Shown piece by piece: positions 48,117-56,042 of a stretch of 64,000 bases of DNA. Location: NCBI GenBank assembly GCA_015057315.1, contig SVER01000009.1, forward strand, positions 34,722-98,721, read 5' to 3'. The translations under genes were made by a program, and so were the position numbers. Within the stretch, counting starts at the first letter, position 1; each line of letters begins with the position of its first letter. The notes beneath the pieces are model-generated. The model did not search any database. It was given only the letters and a program-made list of their open reading frames with translations, and was not told the DNA's origin. The stretch is from Pseudobutyrivibrio ruminis. GTDB taxonomy: Bacteria; Bacillota; Clostridia; Lachnospirales; Lachnospiraceae.

Positions 48117-49481
48117 TTAAAGTCCCATTTCAAATCTAAGATTTGTCTCAGCTTCCTCTAAAGCTGCATCTGGCTCATAACCATTCTGAAGTACATTGAT
48201 AAGAGCTGTTGCAAGAGCTGTTCTTGCCTGATAGTGATAATCTGACTGCTCTACTGTTGCAACGTTCTGTGTGTACTCTACGATGTCAGCGTAGATTGGC
48301 TGGCCGTTGAAGAAATCAACACCCTGCTGATATACGTCTGACTCTGCAGCTGCTGCACATGTTCCGATAACACCACCGTTAAGAAGTGCCTCATCATATG
48401 TGATTGACTGTCCGTCTTCTGCTGAACGTCCACCAAATGTGTAAGCTAAGAAGTCCTTAGCAAGGTCTGTCTTCTTGCAGTTAGCTGTGATGTAAAGTGA
48501 AGAACCACCATTTGAAGCGTATCCTGGCTTACCTGTAAGTGTTGGAGCTGGAACGATTTCCCACTTACCTGAGTTATCTGTAACCTGCTTCATTGTTGGG
48601 ATAATCCAGTTACCATTGAATACACCAGCTACCATATCGCCCTGGATTGCCTGATCTGTGTAATCAGACCAATCGTTAGCAAGGTAAAGAACATTGTCCT
48701 GAGCAAGTGTTACAAGTGTGTTGAATACCTTAACAAGTGTTTCGTTCTCTGTGAAGTATGGCTCGCCATCCTTGAACTGTGAAACGCCTTCTTCCTGAAG
48801 CATCATATAGAATAAGTCGTTTCCATCACCGTCCATGCAAAGGAGATACTTTCCTGTTGCAGCGTATACATCCTTACCAATCTTGTCGAACTCATCCCAA
48901 GTAATACCTGTTACATCATCGATTGTGTAACCAGCCTGCTCAAGAAGGTCTGTTCTGTAAGCGAAAATTGCTGTACCTGCATCTACAGGGAAACCGTAAT
49001 GTGTTCCATCAACTGTAGAGTATGAAAGCTTTTCAGCGCCAAGTCCATCCCAATTGCAATCTGCTCCGTCAGCTGACTGCCATGCCTCTGGGTAGTTTGT
49101 AACGTACTGCTGGAAATAGTGATCCTGGAAAAGTACGATATCAGGTAATGTGCTATAGTCACCAGCTTCTGCTGCAAGTGTTACTGCCTGCTCAACATCT
49201 GAAGACTGTGACTGTGTGATAACTTCAAGCTTGAAATCTGGATTAACTTCCTGATAATCCTTTTCAGCTGCCTTAAGAGCTGGGATATTGAAGTTCTCGT
49301 CCCAAGCGTAAACTGTTAATGTGTTCTCATCATCTGATTGAACTGCTTCTGTAGCAGCTGAATCTGTTGTTGCATCTTGTGATGCGTTGTCTGTTGTTGC
49401 TGTGTCAGCACTGCTTCCGCAAGCTACCATTGATGCAGCCATTGTGCCTACAAGCATGAGTGAAAGTAACTTTCTCTTCAT
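48117..49481 (-). CDS. Sugar ABC transporter solute-binding lipoprotein
   Basis: 454 residues. Lipoprotein signal with lipobox (MKRKLLSLMLVGTMAASMVACGSS), acidic/Thr-rich linker (SSADTATTDNASQD...), then an extracellular sugar-binding fold (LTVYAWDENFNIPALKAAEKDY..., YASNGGSSLYITANCKK). First gene of the lac importer operon. Confidence 0.95.
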   Translation of the reverse strand: MKRKLLSLMLVGTMAASMVACGSSADTATTDNASQDATTDSAATEAVQSDDENTLTVYAWDENFNIPALKAAEKDYQEVNPDFKLEVITQSQSSDVEQAVTLAAEAGDYSTLPDIVLFQDHYFQQYVTNYPEAWQSADGADCNWDGLGAEKLSYSTVDGTHYGFPVDAGTAIFAYRTDLLEQAGYTIDDVTGITWDEFDKIGKDVYAATGKYLLCMDGDGNDLFYMMLQEEGVSQFKDGEPYFTENETLVKVFNTLVTLAQDNVLYLANDWSDYTDQAIQGDMVAGVFNGNWIIPTMKQVTDNSGKWEIVPAPTLTGKPGYASNGGSSLYITANCKKTDLAKDFLAYTFGGRSAEDGQSITYDEALLNGGVIGTCAAAAESDVYQQGVDFFNGQPIYADIVEYTQNVATVEQSDYHYQARTALATALINVLQNGYEPDAALEEAETNLRFEMGL

Positions 49482-49520
49482 TCTCCATTCTCCTTATTTG
49501 TAAAAATTTGCGGACACATA

Positions 49521-49626
49521 TTGTGCAACATGCACAATAATTATTATTATATCCGCCCCTCATATGGTCATAATACTAGTTTTGCGCAACAGTTAGGTCT
49601 ATATATTTGCGCTTTAAATGTGCAAA
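49521..49626 (-). promoter_or_regulatory. Promoter and operator-like repeats of the lac operon
   Basis: Minus strand -10 TATAAT (49551-49546) with no good -35. Three related inverted motifs surround it: TTGTGCATGTTGCACAA (49521-49537), GTTGCGCAAA (49581-49590) and TTTGCACATTTAAAGCGCAAA (49606-49626). The repeated TTGCGCAA/TTGCACA half-sites are probable binding sites of the adjacent AraC-type activator, consistent with the weak -35. Confidence 0.5.
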
Positions 49627-49695
49627 TTCGACTATTTGGGATTGTTAAATAATTGTTTTTTACGAAAATATGTAGATATTTTGTTTAAAATTTGA

Positions 49696-49737
49696 AGAAA
49701 GGATGGTGATTTGCAGCTGCAAATTACCATCCTTTCT
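49696..49737 (-). terminator. Long hairpin across the AraC stop codon
   Basis: A 17-19 base-pair stem GAAAGGATGGTGATTTGCAG and its complement, followed by TCTTCAAATTTT on the minus strand. It includes the last codons of the AraC gene. Confidence 0.65.
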
Positions 49738-50659
49738 TAGCACTGATTTGATAATTCTTTTTTGATATTCCTAAGGTATTTTCTTCTTTCTTCCACTGAT
49801 AAGGAGTCTTTCCCGTCAGCTTTTTAAAGTTACGGTTAAAGGTTGATGGTGTCTGATAACCAACTCTAAAGCCTACCTCTTCCATGGCGTAGTCTTTATT
49901 TTGTATAATTTCACAGGCCTTATCAATTCGAACCATGTTCAAATAATCTAGCGGCTTCATATTCATGCTCTCTTCGAATATGCGCCTAAAATGACTTTCA
50001 GAAAGACCACATTCATAGGCCACATCAGACATTTTTATGTCTTCAGCAAAATGCTCTGATATATAGTTAACACTTCTTTCGATATAGCTGTTTAATCTCT
50101 TTTCCTCTAGGGTAAGCGAAGAGCTCATATCCTCATTAATCCTTAGAAGCTCTACCACAAAAGCCCTAAGGTAGCCTTTAACAGCCTCCTTGTAATAAGG
50201 CTTTGTCTCCCTGTATTCCTCAATAATGTTGCGAATAATAGAAGTCATCACCTTATTTTGATTCCACTGGATAACATATCCATGATTGTTAAGTCTCTTT
50301 ATCACTTCCTCAGGCAACATTCGCTTAAACTGCATTTCATTCCTGATGAAGCTGTCAATATCTATGTACAGGTATTCCCACTTGCAAATACCCTGATTGT
50401 AGCTCTTGGTCTCATGGGGAATATTCTCTGGAATTATGGTAATCAGCCCACCCTTATATGGCACGTTGGCCTCCTCAATAGTGAGCTGGCCATTACCCCA
50501 GTAGCAGTAGCCAATCTCCATATAGTTATGAAAATGAAGAAGATTCTCCTGATCTGCGCCATAGCTTCTAACCCATGATTCCCCGAGCAGCGCCATAACA
50601 TAATGACCATCTGGTATCTCATAGTATCTATATTCTATCTGTTTTTTCTGTTTTGCCAT
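49724..50659 (-). CDS. AraC-family transcriptional regulator
   Basis: 311 residues. N-terminal cupin (LLHFHNYMEIGYCYWGNGQLTIEE..., YKGGLITIIPENIPHET) and C-terminal two-HTH AraC domain (IKMSDVAYECGLSESHFRRIFEESMNMKPLDYLNMVRIDKA; VGFRVGYQTPSTFNRNFKKLTGKTPYQW). Likely sugar-responsive activator of the downstream importer-lacZ operon. It starts 8 bases after the GGDEF gene's stop. Confidence 0.93.
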   Translation of the reverse strand: MAKQKKQIEYRYYEIPDGHYVMALLGESWVRSYGADQENLLHFHNYMEIGYCYWGNGQLTIEEANVPYKGGLITIIPENIPHETKSYNQGICKWEYLYIDIDSFIRNEMQFKRMLPEEVIKRLNNHGYVIQWNQNKVMTSIIRNIIEEYRETKPYYKEAVKGYLRAFVVELLRINEDMSSSLTLEEKRLNSYIERSVNYISEHFAEDIKMSDVAYECGLSESHFRRIFEESMNMKPLDYLNMVRIDKACEIIQNKDYAMEEVGFRVGYQTPSTFNRNFKKLTGKTPYQWKKEENTLGISKKNYQISAKKGW

Positions 50660-50667
50660 AACTTTCC

Positions 50668-52074
50668 CTAGTGTCTGCGATCCTTACTATTCTGATAATA
50701 CTGTGCTTTGTCATTATACATTAGCTGGTCGGCAGAATTAACAAGTTCCTCTATATTCTCGGAATTATACTGCCATATTGCACCTATTGCCATTGGAATC
50801 TTTTTGCCTTTTTTCCTAAGCTTTTCAGATAATGCCTCAAAATGCTCTTGCTCAATCTGAGGAACAATAGCTATAAATTCGTCCCCGCCTATCCTGTAAC
50901 AGTATTTTTTCTTGAATACTGAACCTATAGCATTTGCAACATCTTTGATGAGATTATCTCCCGCATCATGTCCTTTTGTATCATTAACCTCTTTCAAGCC
51001 ATTGATATCAACAAAGCAGATTCCTACAGGTAATTTCATGCCATCTAGCATTTTAAGAGTCGATGAAAATGCCTGTCTGTTGCCCAAATCCGTGAGCACA
51101 TCATGAGTACTCATGTACATCATTTCTTTTGCCATATTATTATTTCTAAGCTCTTCAGAAATAAAAATAGCAACGGATTCCATTACCTCTCTTAGGTTAA
51201 TATCTAAATTAGGTGTATAGTTATCAACTATTAGATAACCTATAATGTCTTTTTTATCATTCAATGTAGCTATTGCGTAACGAGATATGTTACCAGATAA
51301 AATCTCGTCATATATTGCCTTATTTAAATCCTTGATGATTGAAGCATCTTCTATGATGACGATATTGTTACCCTCTAACTGCTTATTCCACATTGTAAAA
51401 ATGTCGAATTGGTCAAATGCTTTCTTAGATGGCAAGCCCCTGCCGCTTTGTCTATCCATCCATTCATACATTTCCCCAGGCTCACCTCTTTTGGCCTCAA
51501 GTATGTATACTCTATCAGCCTTTAAGACAGTTCCTAAGATCTTAAGCGCTGCTTTTACCCCTTTTTTGAAATCATTAGATGACAAAAGCTTGGCACATTC
51601 GATAATTACGTTATTTGAATTGCTAATTATCTCTCTTGTCTCTTCTTTTCTCTTTTCTGCTGTAACATCATGTATGATAAAAGCGCAATAGCCCTTTTTA
51701 TATACAGGCACTGCCCAGAACTCAAACCATTTGTTGAACTGAGTATTAAATGTCCTGTTAATTACAGACTGACGCATAATGGCCGCCTGGTAGCTAAGTC
51801 TAATCCAATCCTCATCCCTATTTGAAACTGTAGAATAATATGTTGCCCCATTTAATTCCGCTGTGGATTTACTAACCAAGGATGCATATTTTTCATTTAC
51901 AAACAAAAACTGCATATCCCTAACTGTTCCAAATGGATCTGTTATAACTTTAAAAATACAGCAGGCATCTGGAAGTTCTTTTAGCATTTGCAAAATGGCT
52001 GTTTCAGAATAATCTACTGTATCAACATTAGTGTGGTCTATATTTTTCTCTGGCAACTCAATTAACCTCCCCAT
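50668..52074 (-). CDS. PAS-GAF-GGDEF diguanylate cyclase
   Basis: 468 residues, no membrane segment. PAS-like (about 30-140, PDACCIFKVITDPFGTVRDMQFLFVNEKY), GAF-like (155-305), GGDEF (325-460) with intact RIGGDEFIAI and GICFVDINGLKEVNDTKGHDAGD. Should make c-di-GMP on an intracellular signal. Cotranscribed with the AraC gene. Confidence 0.9.
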   Translation of the reverse strand: MGRLIELPEKNIDHTNVDTVDYSETAILQMLKELPDACCIFKVITDPFGTVRDMQFLFVNEKYASLVSKSTAELNGATYYSTVSNRDEDWIRLSYQAAIMRQSVINRTFNTQFNKWFEFWAVPVYKKGYCAFIIHDVTAEKRKEETREIISNSNNVIIECAKLLSSNDFKKGVKAALKILGTVLKADRVYILEAKRGEPGEMYEWMDRQSGRGLPSKKAFDQFDIFTMWNKQLEGNNIVIIEDASIIKDLNKAIYDEILSGNISRYAIATLNDKKDIIGYLIVDNYTPNLDINLREVMESVAIFISEELRNNNMAKEMMYMSTHDVLTDLGNRQAFSSTLKMLDGMKLPVGICFVDINGLKEVNDTKGHDAGDNLIKDVANAIGSVFKKKYCYRIGGDEFIAIVPQIEQEHFEALSEKLRKKGKKIPMAIGAIWQYNSENIEELVNSADQLMYNDKAQYYQNSKDRRH

Positions 52075-52143
52075 TTTTATATCATTCTCCTATGTATAAT
52101 ATATTATTTAAAGCCCGAAAAAACAAGACATTCAAGCCTTTCC

Positions 52144-53013
52144 TTAAGAAATAATCATAGCTCTCACAAAACCTGACAGGCCATAATCCCTCTTGCCACT
52201 TCCCATACCTACTTTTTCGATTTTAAACTCCTTAGGAAGCTTATCATCTGTTCTAAGTGCTGCTACGGCTGCTGCACCTGTTGGGGTTACAAGCTCACCC
52301 TTTACATCTATTATCTCAAGACTGATTTTGTGGTCGGCCACTATGTTTGTTACAGCTGGAACTGGTACTGGTAGAATACCATGCTGACATCTGACTGTGC
52401 CGTGACCCTCGTATAGCTTTGGCACGATTACCTTATCTACCCCCAGATTATCTATACAAACAGCGATTGATATTACATCCACAATAGAATCTACCGCTCC
52501 CACCTCGTGGAAATGAACCTCCTCTACTGGCAGGCCATGAGCTTTTGATTCAGCTTCTGCAAGAATTTCAAAGATACGCTTGGCTATCTTTCTTGCATTA
52601 TCAGTCATCTTAGCATTATCAATGATTTCGGTGATTTCTTTCATCCCCCTGTGAACATGATGGTGATGATGTTCTTCATGATGCTGGCTTTCTTGATTTT
52701 CGTGATTATGGTGATGGTCGTGATGATGATCATGATTATGGCCATGTTCCCCATTGTGGCTATGTGTGTGACCATACAGATATTCCATATCGTGGTCGTG
52801 TCCATCATGCTCTTCATCCAGGATTACATCAAAATCCTGGCAATCTAACCCTGAGCGCTTCACTCTGCTATATTTTATCTTAAAACCCTCAGCCTCAACT
52901 GTGTCTAGCACTGCATCAAGCACCTTTGTATCGGCCCCCAAATCTATCAGCGCTCCCACAGTCATGTCGCCGCTAATTCCTGAATTACATTCTAAATAAA
53001 GAGTTTTTCCCAT
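52144..53013 (-). CDS. LarC N-terminal domain protein (LarC1) with His-rich loop
   Basis: 289 residues. LECNSGISGDMTVGALIDLG, HFHEVGAVDSIVDVISIA, LPVPVPAVTNIV, GELVTPTGAA are LarC motifs. Residues about 75-125 are a very His-rich insert (HDHDMEYLYGHTHSHNGEHG and HHHDHHHNHE, HHEEHHHHHVH). The reading frame stops after DYGLSGFVRAMIIS, where full-length LarC continues about 120 residues (LarC2), and no frame behind the stop restores it. LarB and LarE are not nearby. LarC inserts nickel into the lactate-racemase cofactor; here nickel handling is the likely role. Confidence 0.85.
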   Translation of the reverse strand: MGKTLYLECNSGISGDMTVGALIDLGADTKVLDAVLDTVEAEGFKIKYSRVKRSGLDCQDFDVILDEEHDGHDHDMEYLYGHTHSHNGEHGHNHDHHHDHHHNHENQESQHHEEHHHHHVHRGMKEITEIIDNAKMTDNARKIAKRIFEILAEAESKAHGLPVEEVHFHEVGAVDSIVDVISIAVCIDNLGVDKVIVPKLYEGHGTVRCQHGILPVPVPAVTNIVADHKISLEIIDVKGELVTPTGAAAVAALRTDDKLPKEFKIEKVGMGSGKRDYGLSGFVRAMIIS

Positions 53014-53106
53014 CCATATTCTCCTAAGCTTTCAAACTGATTTCCTAATAAATATTATGTTTTAAATATATCTAAAATTTCAATTTTGCACAATAGAAAT
53101 CCATAA

Positions 53107-53133
53107 ATAAAAGGCTGATTTCTCAGCCTTTTA
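53107..53133 (-). terminator. Terminator after the 56-residue gene
   Basis: AAAAGGCTGA-GAAA-TCAGCCTTTT then ATTTATGG on the minus strand, directly at the stop codon. Confidence 0.85.
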
Positions 53134-53301
53134 CTCTTCATCGATATTAATTTGTATACTTAAATCAATAGGTGTCGATTTAAGTTTGTCTTTATTAATA
53201 TTCCTCTGGGCTTCGTGAAGAATCTCCCTAATCTTTTCCAGGTCTTCATAAGCATCATCAGATGAATAAGGTTTGCTTTCATCTTCAAAATTAAAATCCA
53301 T
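53131..53301 (-). CDS. Small acidic hypothetical protein
   Basis: 56 residues: MDFNFEDESKPYSSDDAYED, LEKIREILHEAQRNINKDKL, ending SIQINIDEE. Ribosome site AGAGGTGGAAT. Acidic, with one amphipathic helix in the middle and a beta-like end. Its own terminator supports real expression. No family recognised. Confidence 0.6.
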   Translation of the reverse strand: MDFNFEDESKPYSSDDAYEDLEKIREILHEAQRNINKDKLKSTPIDLSIQINIDEE

Positions 53302-53385
53302 ATTCCACCTCTTTTGTGTGTATGGCTAGTCTAACATATCATTTTGAAGAATTAATGAAGCAATTAGGAATATTCAATTAACATC

Positions 53386-55842
53386 CTATTCCTCTTTGAA
53401 AAGCTTTAAGGAATCAATCAAGCCTATTAACGGCGTTTCTCCATCAAAGGATTTAACATAACCATGGAGTGATTTTGCCTTTTGCATTAGGTTTTTAGAA
53501 TGTGTCCACACAAAAATATTTGAGCGGCCTTTACCGTTTTTCGCCTCCTGAATCAGGTTGGCTGCTGCACTGTTTCCGTCAAAAGCTACCACCATTGATG
53601 GTCTGCGTTCAAATATCTCGTAGTTAATGCTCTTGTATATTGCCATTCCCTCTGTTTCGATTGACACTCTCACCTTCACACCTGCATCCTTAAGCTTTTC
53701 GGCTTCTTTTTTAGTGATTAATGCCGGCACGAAGGAATAGATTCTAAAGCCCTTGGTATTATTGTCAATCAGGTATCTTTCATAACCAGAAAGCTTGTGT
53801 CCAACTACAAAGCACACTTCATCAGGGCTAAGATAATCCATTAGGTTATCCAGCTGCTCCTTTGCATTTGCGCTGATTTTGGTTGTTCTGCTTTCTGTGT
53901 TAAAGCTACCGCCAAGCAGCACTACAGGCAATCTATCCCAGGTTATTTCCTCTATTTGTTCCTTTAATTCTGTGTTGGCATTTAGCTTGGTCTTGGCGCT
54001 GCCTATGGTTTTTGATATTTTTACAGCCTGCATCTTTTCAAGCAGAACCTCTTCCATATCCCTATCCCCAAGAAGCTTGGCAAATGCAGCCTTCTTGGTA
54101 GAATATGCCACCTGACTTTCCCCTATGATATTTTTTTCAGCCTCTCGCATTAGCTTTAGCTCATCATCTGTAAGGCCTAGCATCTTAGCTAGGGATAGCT
54201 GCTCATCTATAGAATTTGTTCCGTATAATGCAGCCCCATCTGTTCCCTGTACACATCTAATTCCCTGCTTAAGATACTGCTTTAAAGGATGATTCTCCAA
54301 GGTATTTAGGTTATTAAGGCGTACATTACTTGTAATCTGAAATTCCAGCACAACATTGCAATCCTTAAGCTCCTTAAGGGCTTCTTTGCCCTTTTTGGAT
54401 GTTGGGCTATATGTATACAAGCCGTGGCCTAATCGCATCTTAGGCATAGGTTGACCTGGATCTAACGATTCCTTTACACAAGCGATGGAATGGGCAATAT
54501 TATCCTTTTGGCTATCGTTTTCCCCGGCATGTACTCTTATTACAAAGCTAGGGTCTGCCTTGGCTATCTTTACTATCTCTTTAAATGCTGGCTTTAGTGT
54601 GATAATATCGTTTATCTCCTCACCTACAAAATCACAGCCGGCTACATAAGGGTCTAAGGCTGTGGCCTTAAGCACCTCTAAGTTCTGCTCCAGATAATTA
54701 GCTGGGGTCACCGCATCCTTTACGATTGTAAGAGGGATTCGACGCATAGCCGCCAAAAATCTTATCATTACCCCTGTTTCGTTATAGATATGAGGCATTA
54801 CCTCATGGACCTGTCTTAGCATTTCTATGGATTCGTATTTCTTTACAAGGGTGGTGTCGCTTATCTCTGCATAGTAAACTCCCTGCTTTTTGTAGCTTCT
54901 AGCAATCCATAGGAGCTTATCCTGGAAAATAGTGTTATTAGAATAAGCAGGATTTTCCTTATCTCTAAGCATTTGGCGAAGTGTAAGGCGCACATCCTCA
55001 TCCGGTATAGAATCCACCTTTGATAAATCTATCTTCTCCTCGCTCTCCTTGCCCTTGCAGAACACGTATCTGTACAGATAAACCTTTTCAAGATTAGTGA
55101 AAACAGCCTGCCCATCCTTGATTACAGCCAGGGAATTTCTGATTTTGACTATGTTCATCTCTGCATTATCCAGATTGTTAAGAATCAAATCAGCAAAATT
55201 AATAAATGTATTATCATTGATTCTTCTATCCAGATATTTGCCCTTTAAATCTGATGATACAAACTGTCTGGCTACCTTCTCTCGCTGGGCATTTACAAGT
55301 TCCCACTGTTTATCTGTAAGCTCCAGCTCAAGCTTCTTCACATAATATAAGGGATATCTAATCTGATGTGCTATGCCTAGTGCAATCAAAATATCTCCTG
55401 TCAGATTACCATTCATGTGTGTGTGCAAATCTGCCCTAAACTTAAAATCCTTTCGGATAAATGTCTTGAATATTGTCTTGTCCGCCTGCAGCTTAAAATC
55501 CTTTGTCTGGCTCATCAGCGTCTTTGCAATGGCAGGAATGGTTGCCTTTACATCTACTCTGCCGTCAGGATATATGCTTGCAATTTCTGTATCAGCCAAA
55601 CTAAAGATATAGCTTTCCTGATTATTTCCATCTATGAAGCATGGAATCTCACCCTTGATAACAAGCATTCCATCCTCAGCCTTTGACAGTGGCAGATTGC
55701 AGGTCTTGGCAAGATTGCGAATCAGATTGCCAGTGCTATGATTAGGGGTGGTTAATATGTAGTAGATTCTATCCAAATCTTTATAAAGATTTACAATGAT
55801 ATCTTTTTCGTTATCCAGGAAAAAACAGGTTAAATATGTCAT
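53386..55842 (-). CDS. Large adenosine-deaminase-like protein with extra C-terminal Rossmann-type region
   Basis: 818 residues. Residues 1-125 form a domain with no match known to me. 133-600 is an adenosine-deaminase-type barrel with all metal/catalytic residues: His140/His142 (DLHTHMNG), His438 and Glu441 (HAGEND), His473 (LGHGL), Asp535 (QGTDGAAL), though the usual SLSTDDP reads as QGTDGAA. 638-800 is a second domain with Rossmann/SLOG character (VVLLGGSFNT, DEVCFVVGHKLSGYERYL, MVVAFDGNSAAANLIQEAKNGKG, NIFVWTHSKNL). Substrate unknown; a nucleotide or modified nucleoside is likely. It stands alone between an intergenic gap and the small gene at 53131. Confidence 0.75.
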   Translation of the reverse strand: MTYLTCFFLDNEKDIIVNLYKDLDRIYYILTTPNHSTGNLIRNLAKTCNLPLSKAEDGMLVIKGEIPCFIDGNNQESYIFSLADTEIASIYPDGRVDVKATIPAIAKTLMSQTKDFKLQADKTIFKTFIRKDFKFRADLHTHMNGNLTGDILIALGIAHQIRYPLYYVKKLELELTDKQWELVNAQREKVARQFVSSDLKGKYLDRRINDNTFINFADLILNNLDNAEMNIVKIRNSLAVIKDGQAVFTNLEKVYLYRYVFCKGKESEEKIDLSKVDSIPDEDVRLTLRQMLRDKENPAYSNNTIFQDKLLWIARSYKKQGVYYAEISDTTLVKKYESIEMLRQVHEVMPHIYNETGVMIRFLAAMRRIPLTIVKDAVTPANYLEQNLEVLKATALDPYVAGCDFVGEEINDIITLKPAFKEIVKIAKADPSFVIRVHAGENDSQKDNIAHSIACVKESLDPGQPMPKMRLGHGLYTYSPTSKKGKEALKELKDCNVVLEFQITSNVRLNNLNTLENHPLKQYLKQGIRCVQGTDGAALYGTNSIDEQLSLAKMLGLTDDELKLMREAEKNIIGESQVAYSTKKAAFAKLLGDRDMEEVLLEKMQAVKISKTIGSAKTKLNANTELKEQIEEITWDRLPVVLLGGSFNTESRTTKISANAKEQLDNLMDYLSPDEVCFVVGHKLSGYERYLIDNNTKGFRIYSFVPALITKKEAEKLKDAGVKVRVSIETEGMAIYKSINYEIFERRPSMVVAFDGNSAAANLIQEAKNGKGRSNIFVWTHSKNLMQKAKSLHGYVKSFDGETPLIGLIDSLKLFKEE

Positions 55843-56042
55843 TTCTACTCCTTAAATTTAATGCCGATTTACTTTTCATATAGTCTAACTGAATTTATCC
55901 TAATAATAAAGTAAAATTACGTCTTATTTGTGGTTTTTACATCAAGTAGTTAATGAACATTCTTTGAATTTTATCCATTTATTTTACTTTGTTGTTATAA
56001 TAAATAATAGTCTTATTCTTTTTACTCAAAACGGGGGGTAGC

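Noticed and set aside
52075..52143. Programmed frameshift leading to LarC2
   Set aside because: All three frames behind the stop close within a few codons and the next gene begins at 52074, so there is no room for LarC2.
52651..52848. Met-rich plus-strand frame
   Set aside because: Mirror of the His-rich loop of LarC1 (CAT/CAC read as ATG/GTG).
53386..55842. RdrB of a RADAR defence system
   Set aside because: Size and deaminase barrel fit loosely, but there is no RdrA ATPase gene beside it and the C-terminal domain differs; kept as unknown deaminase.
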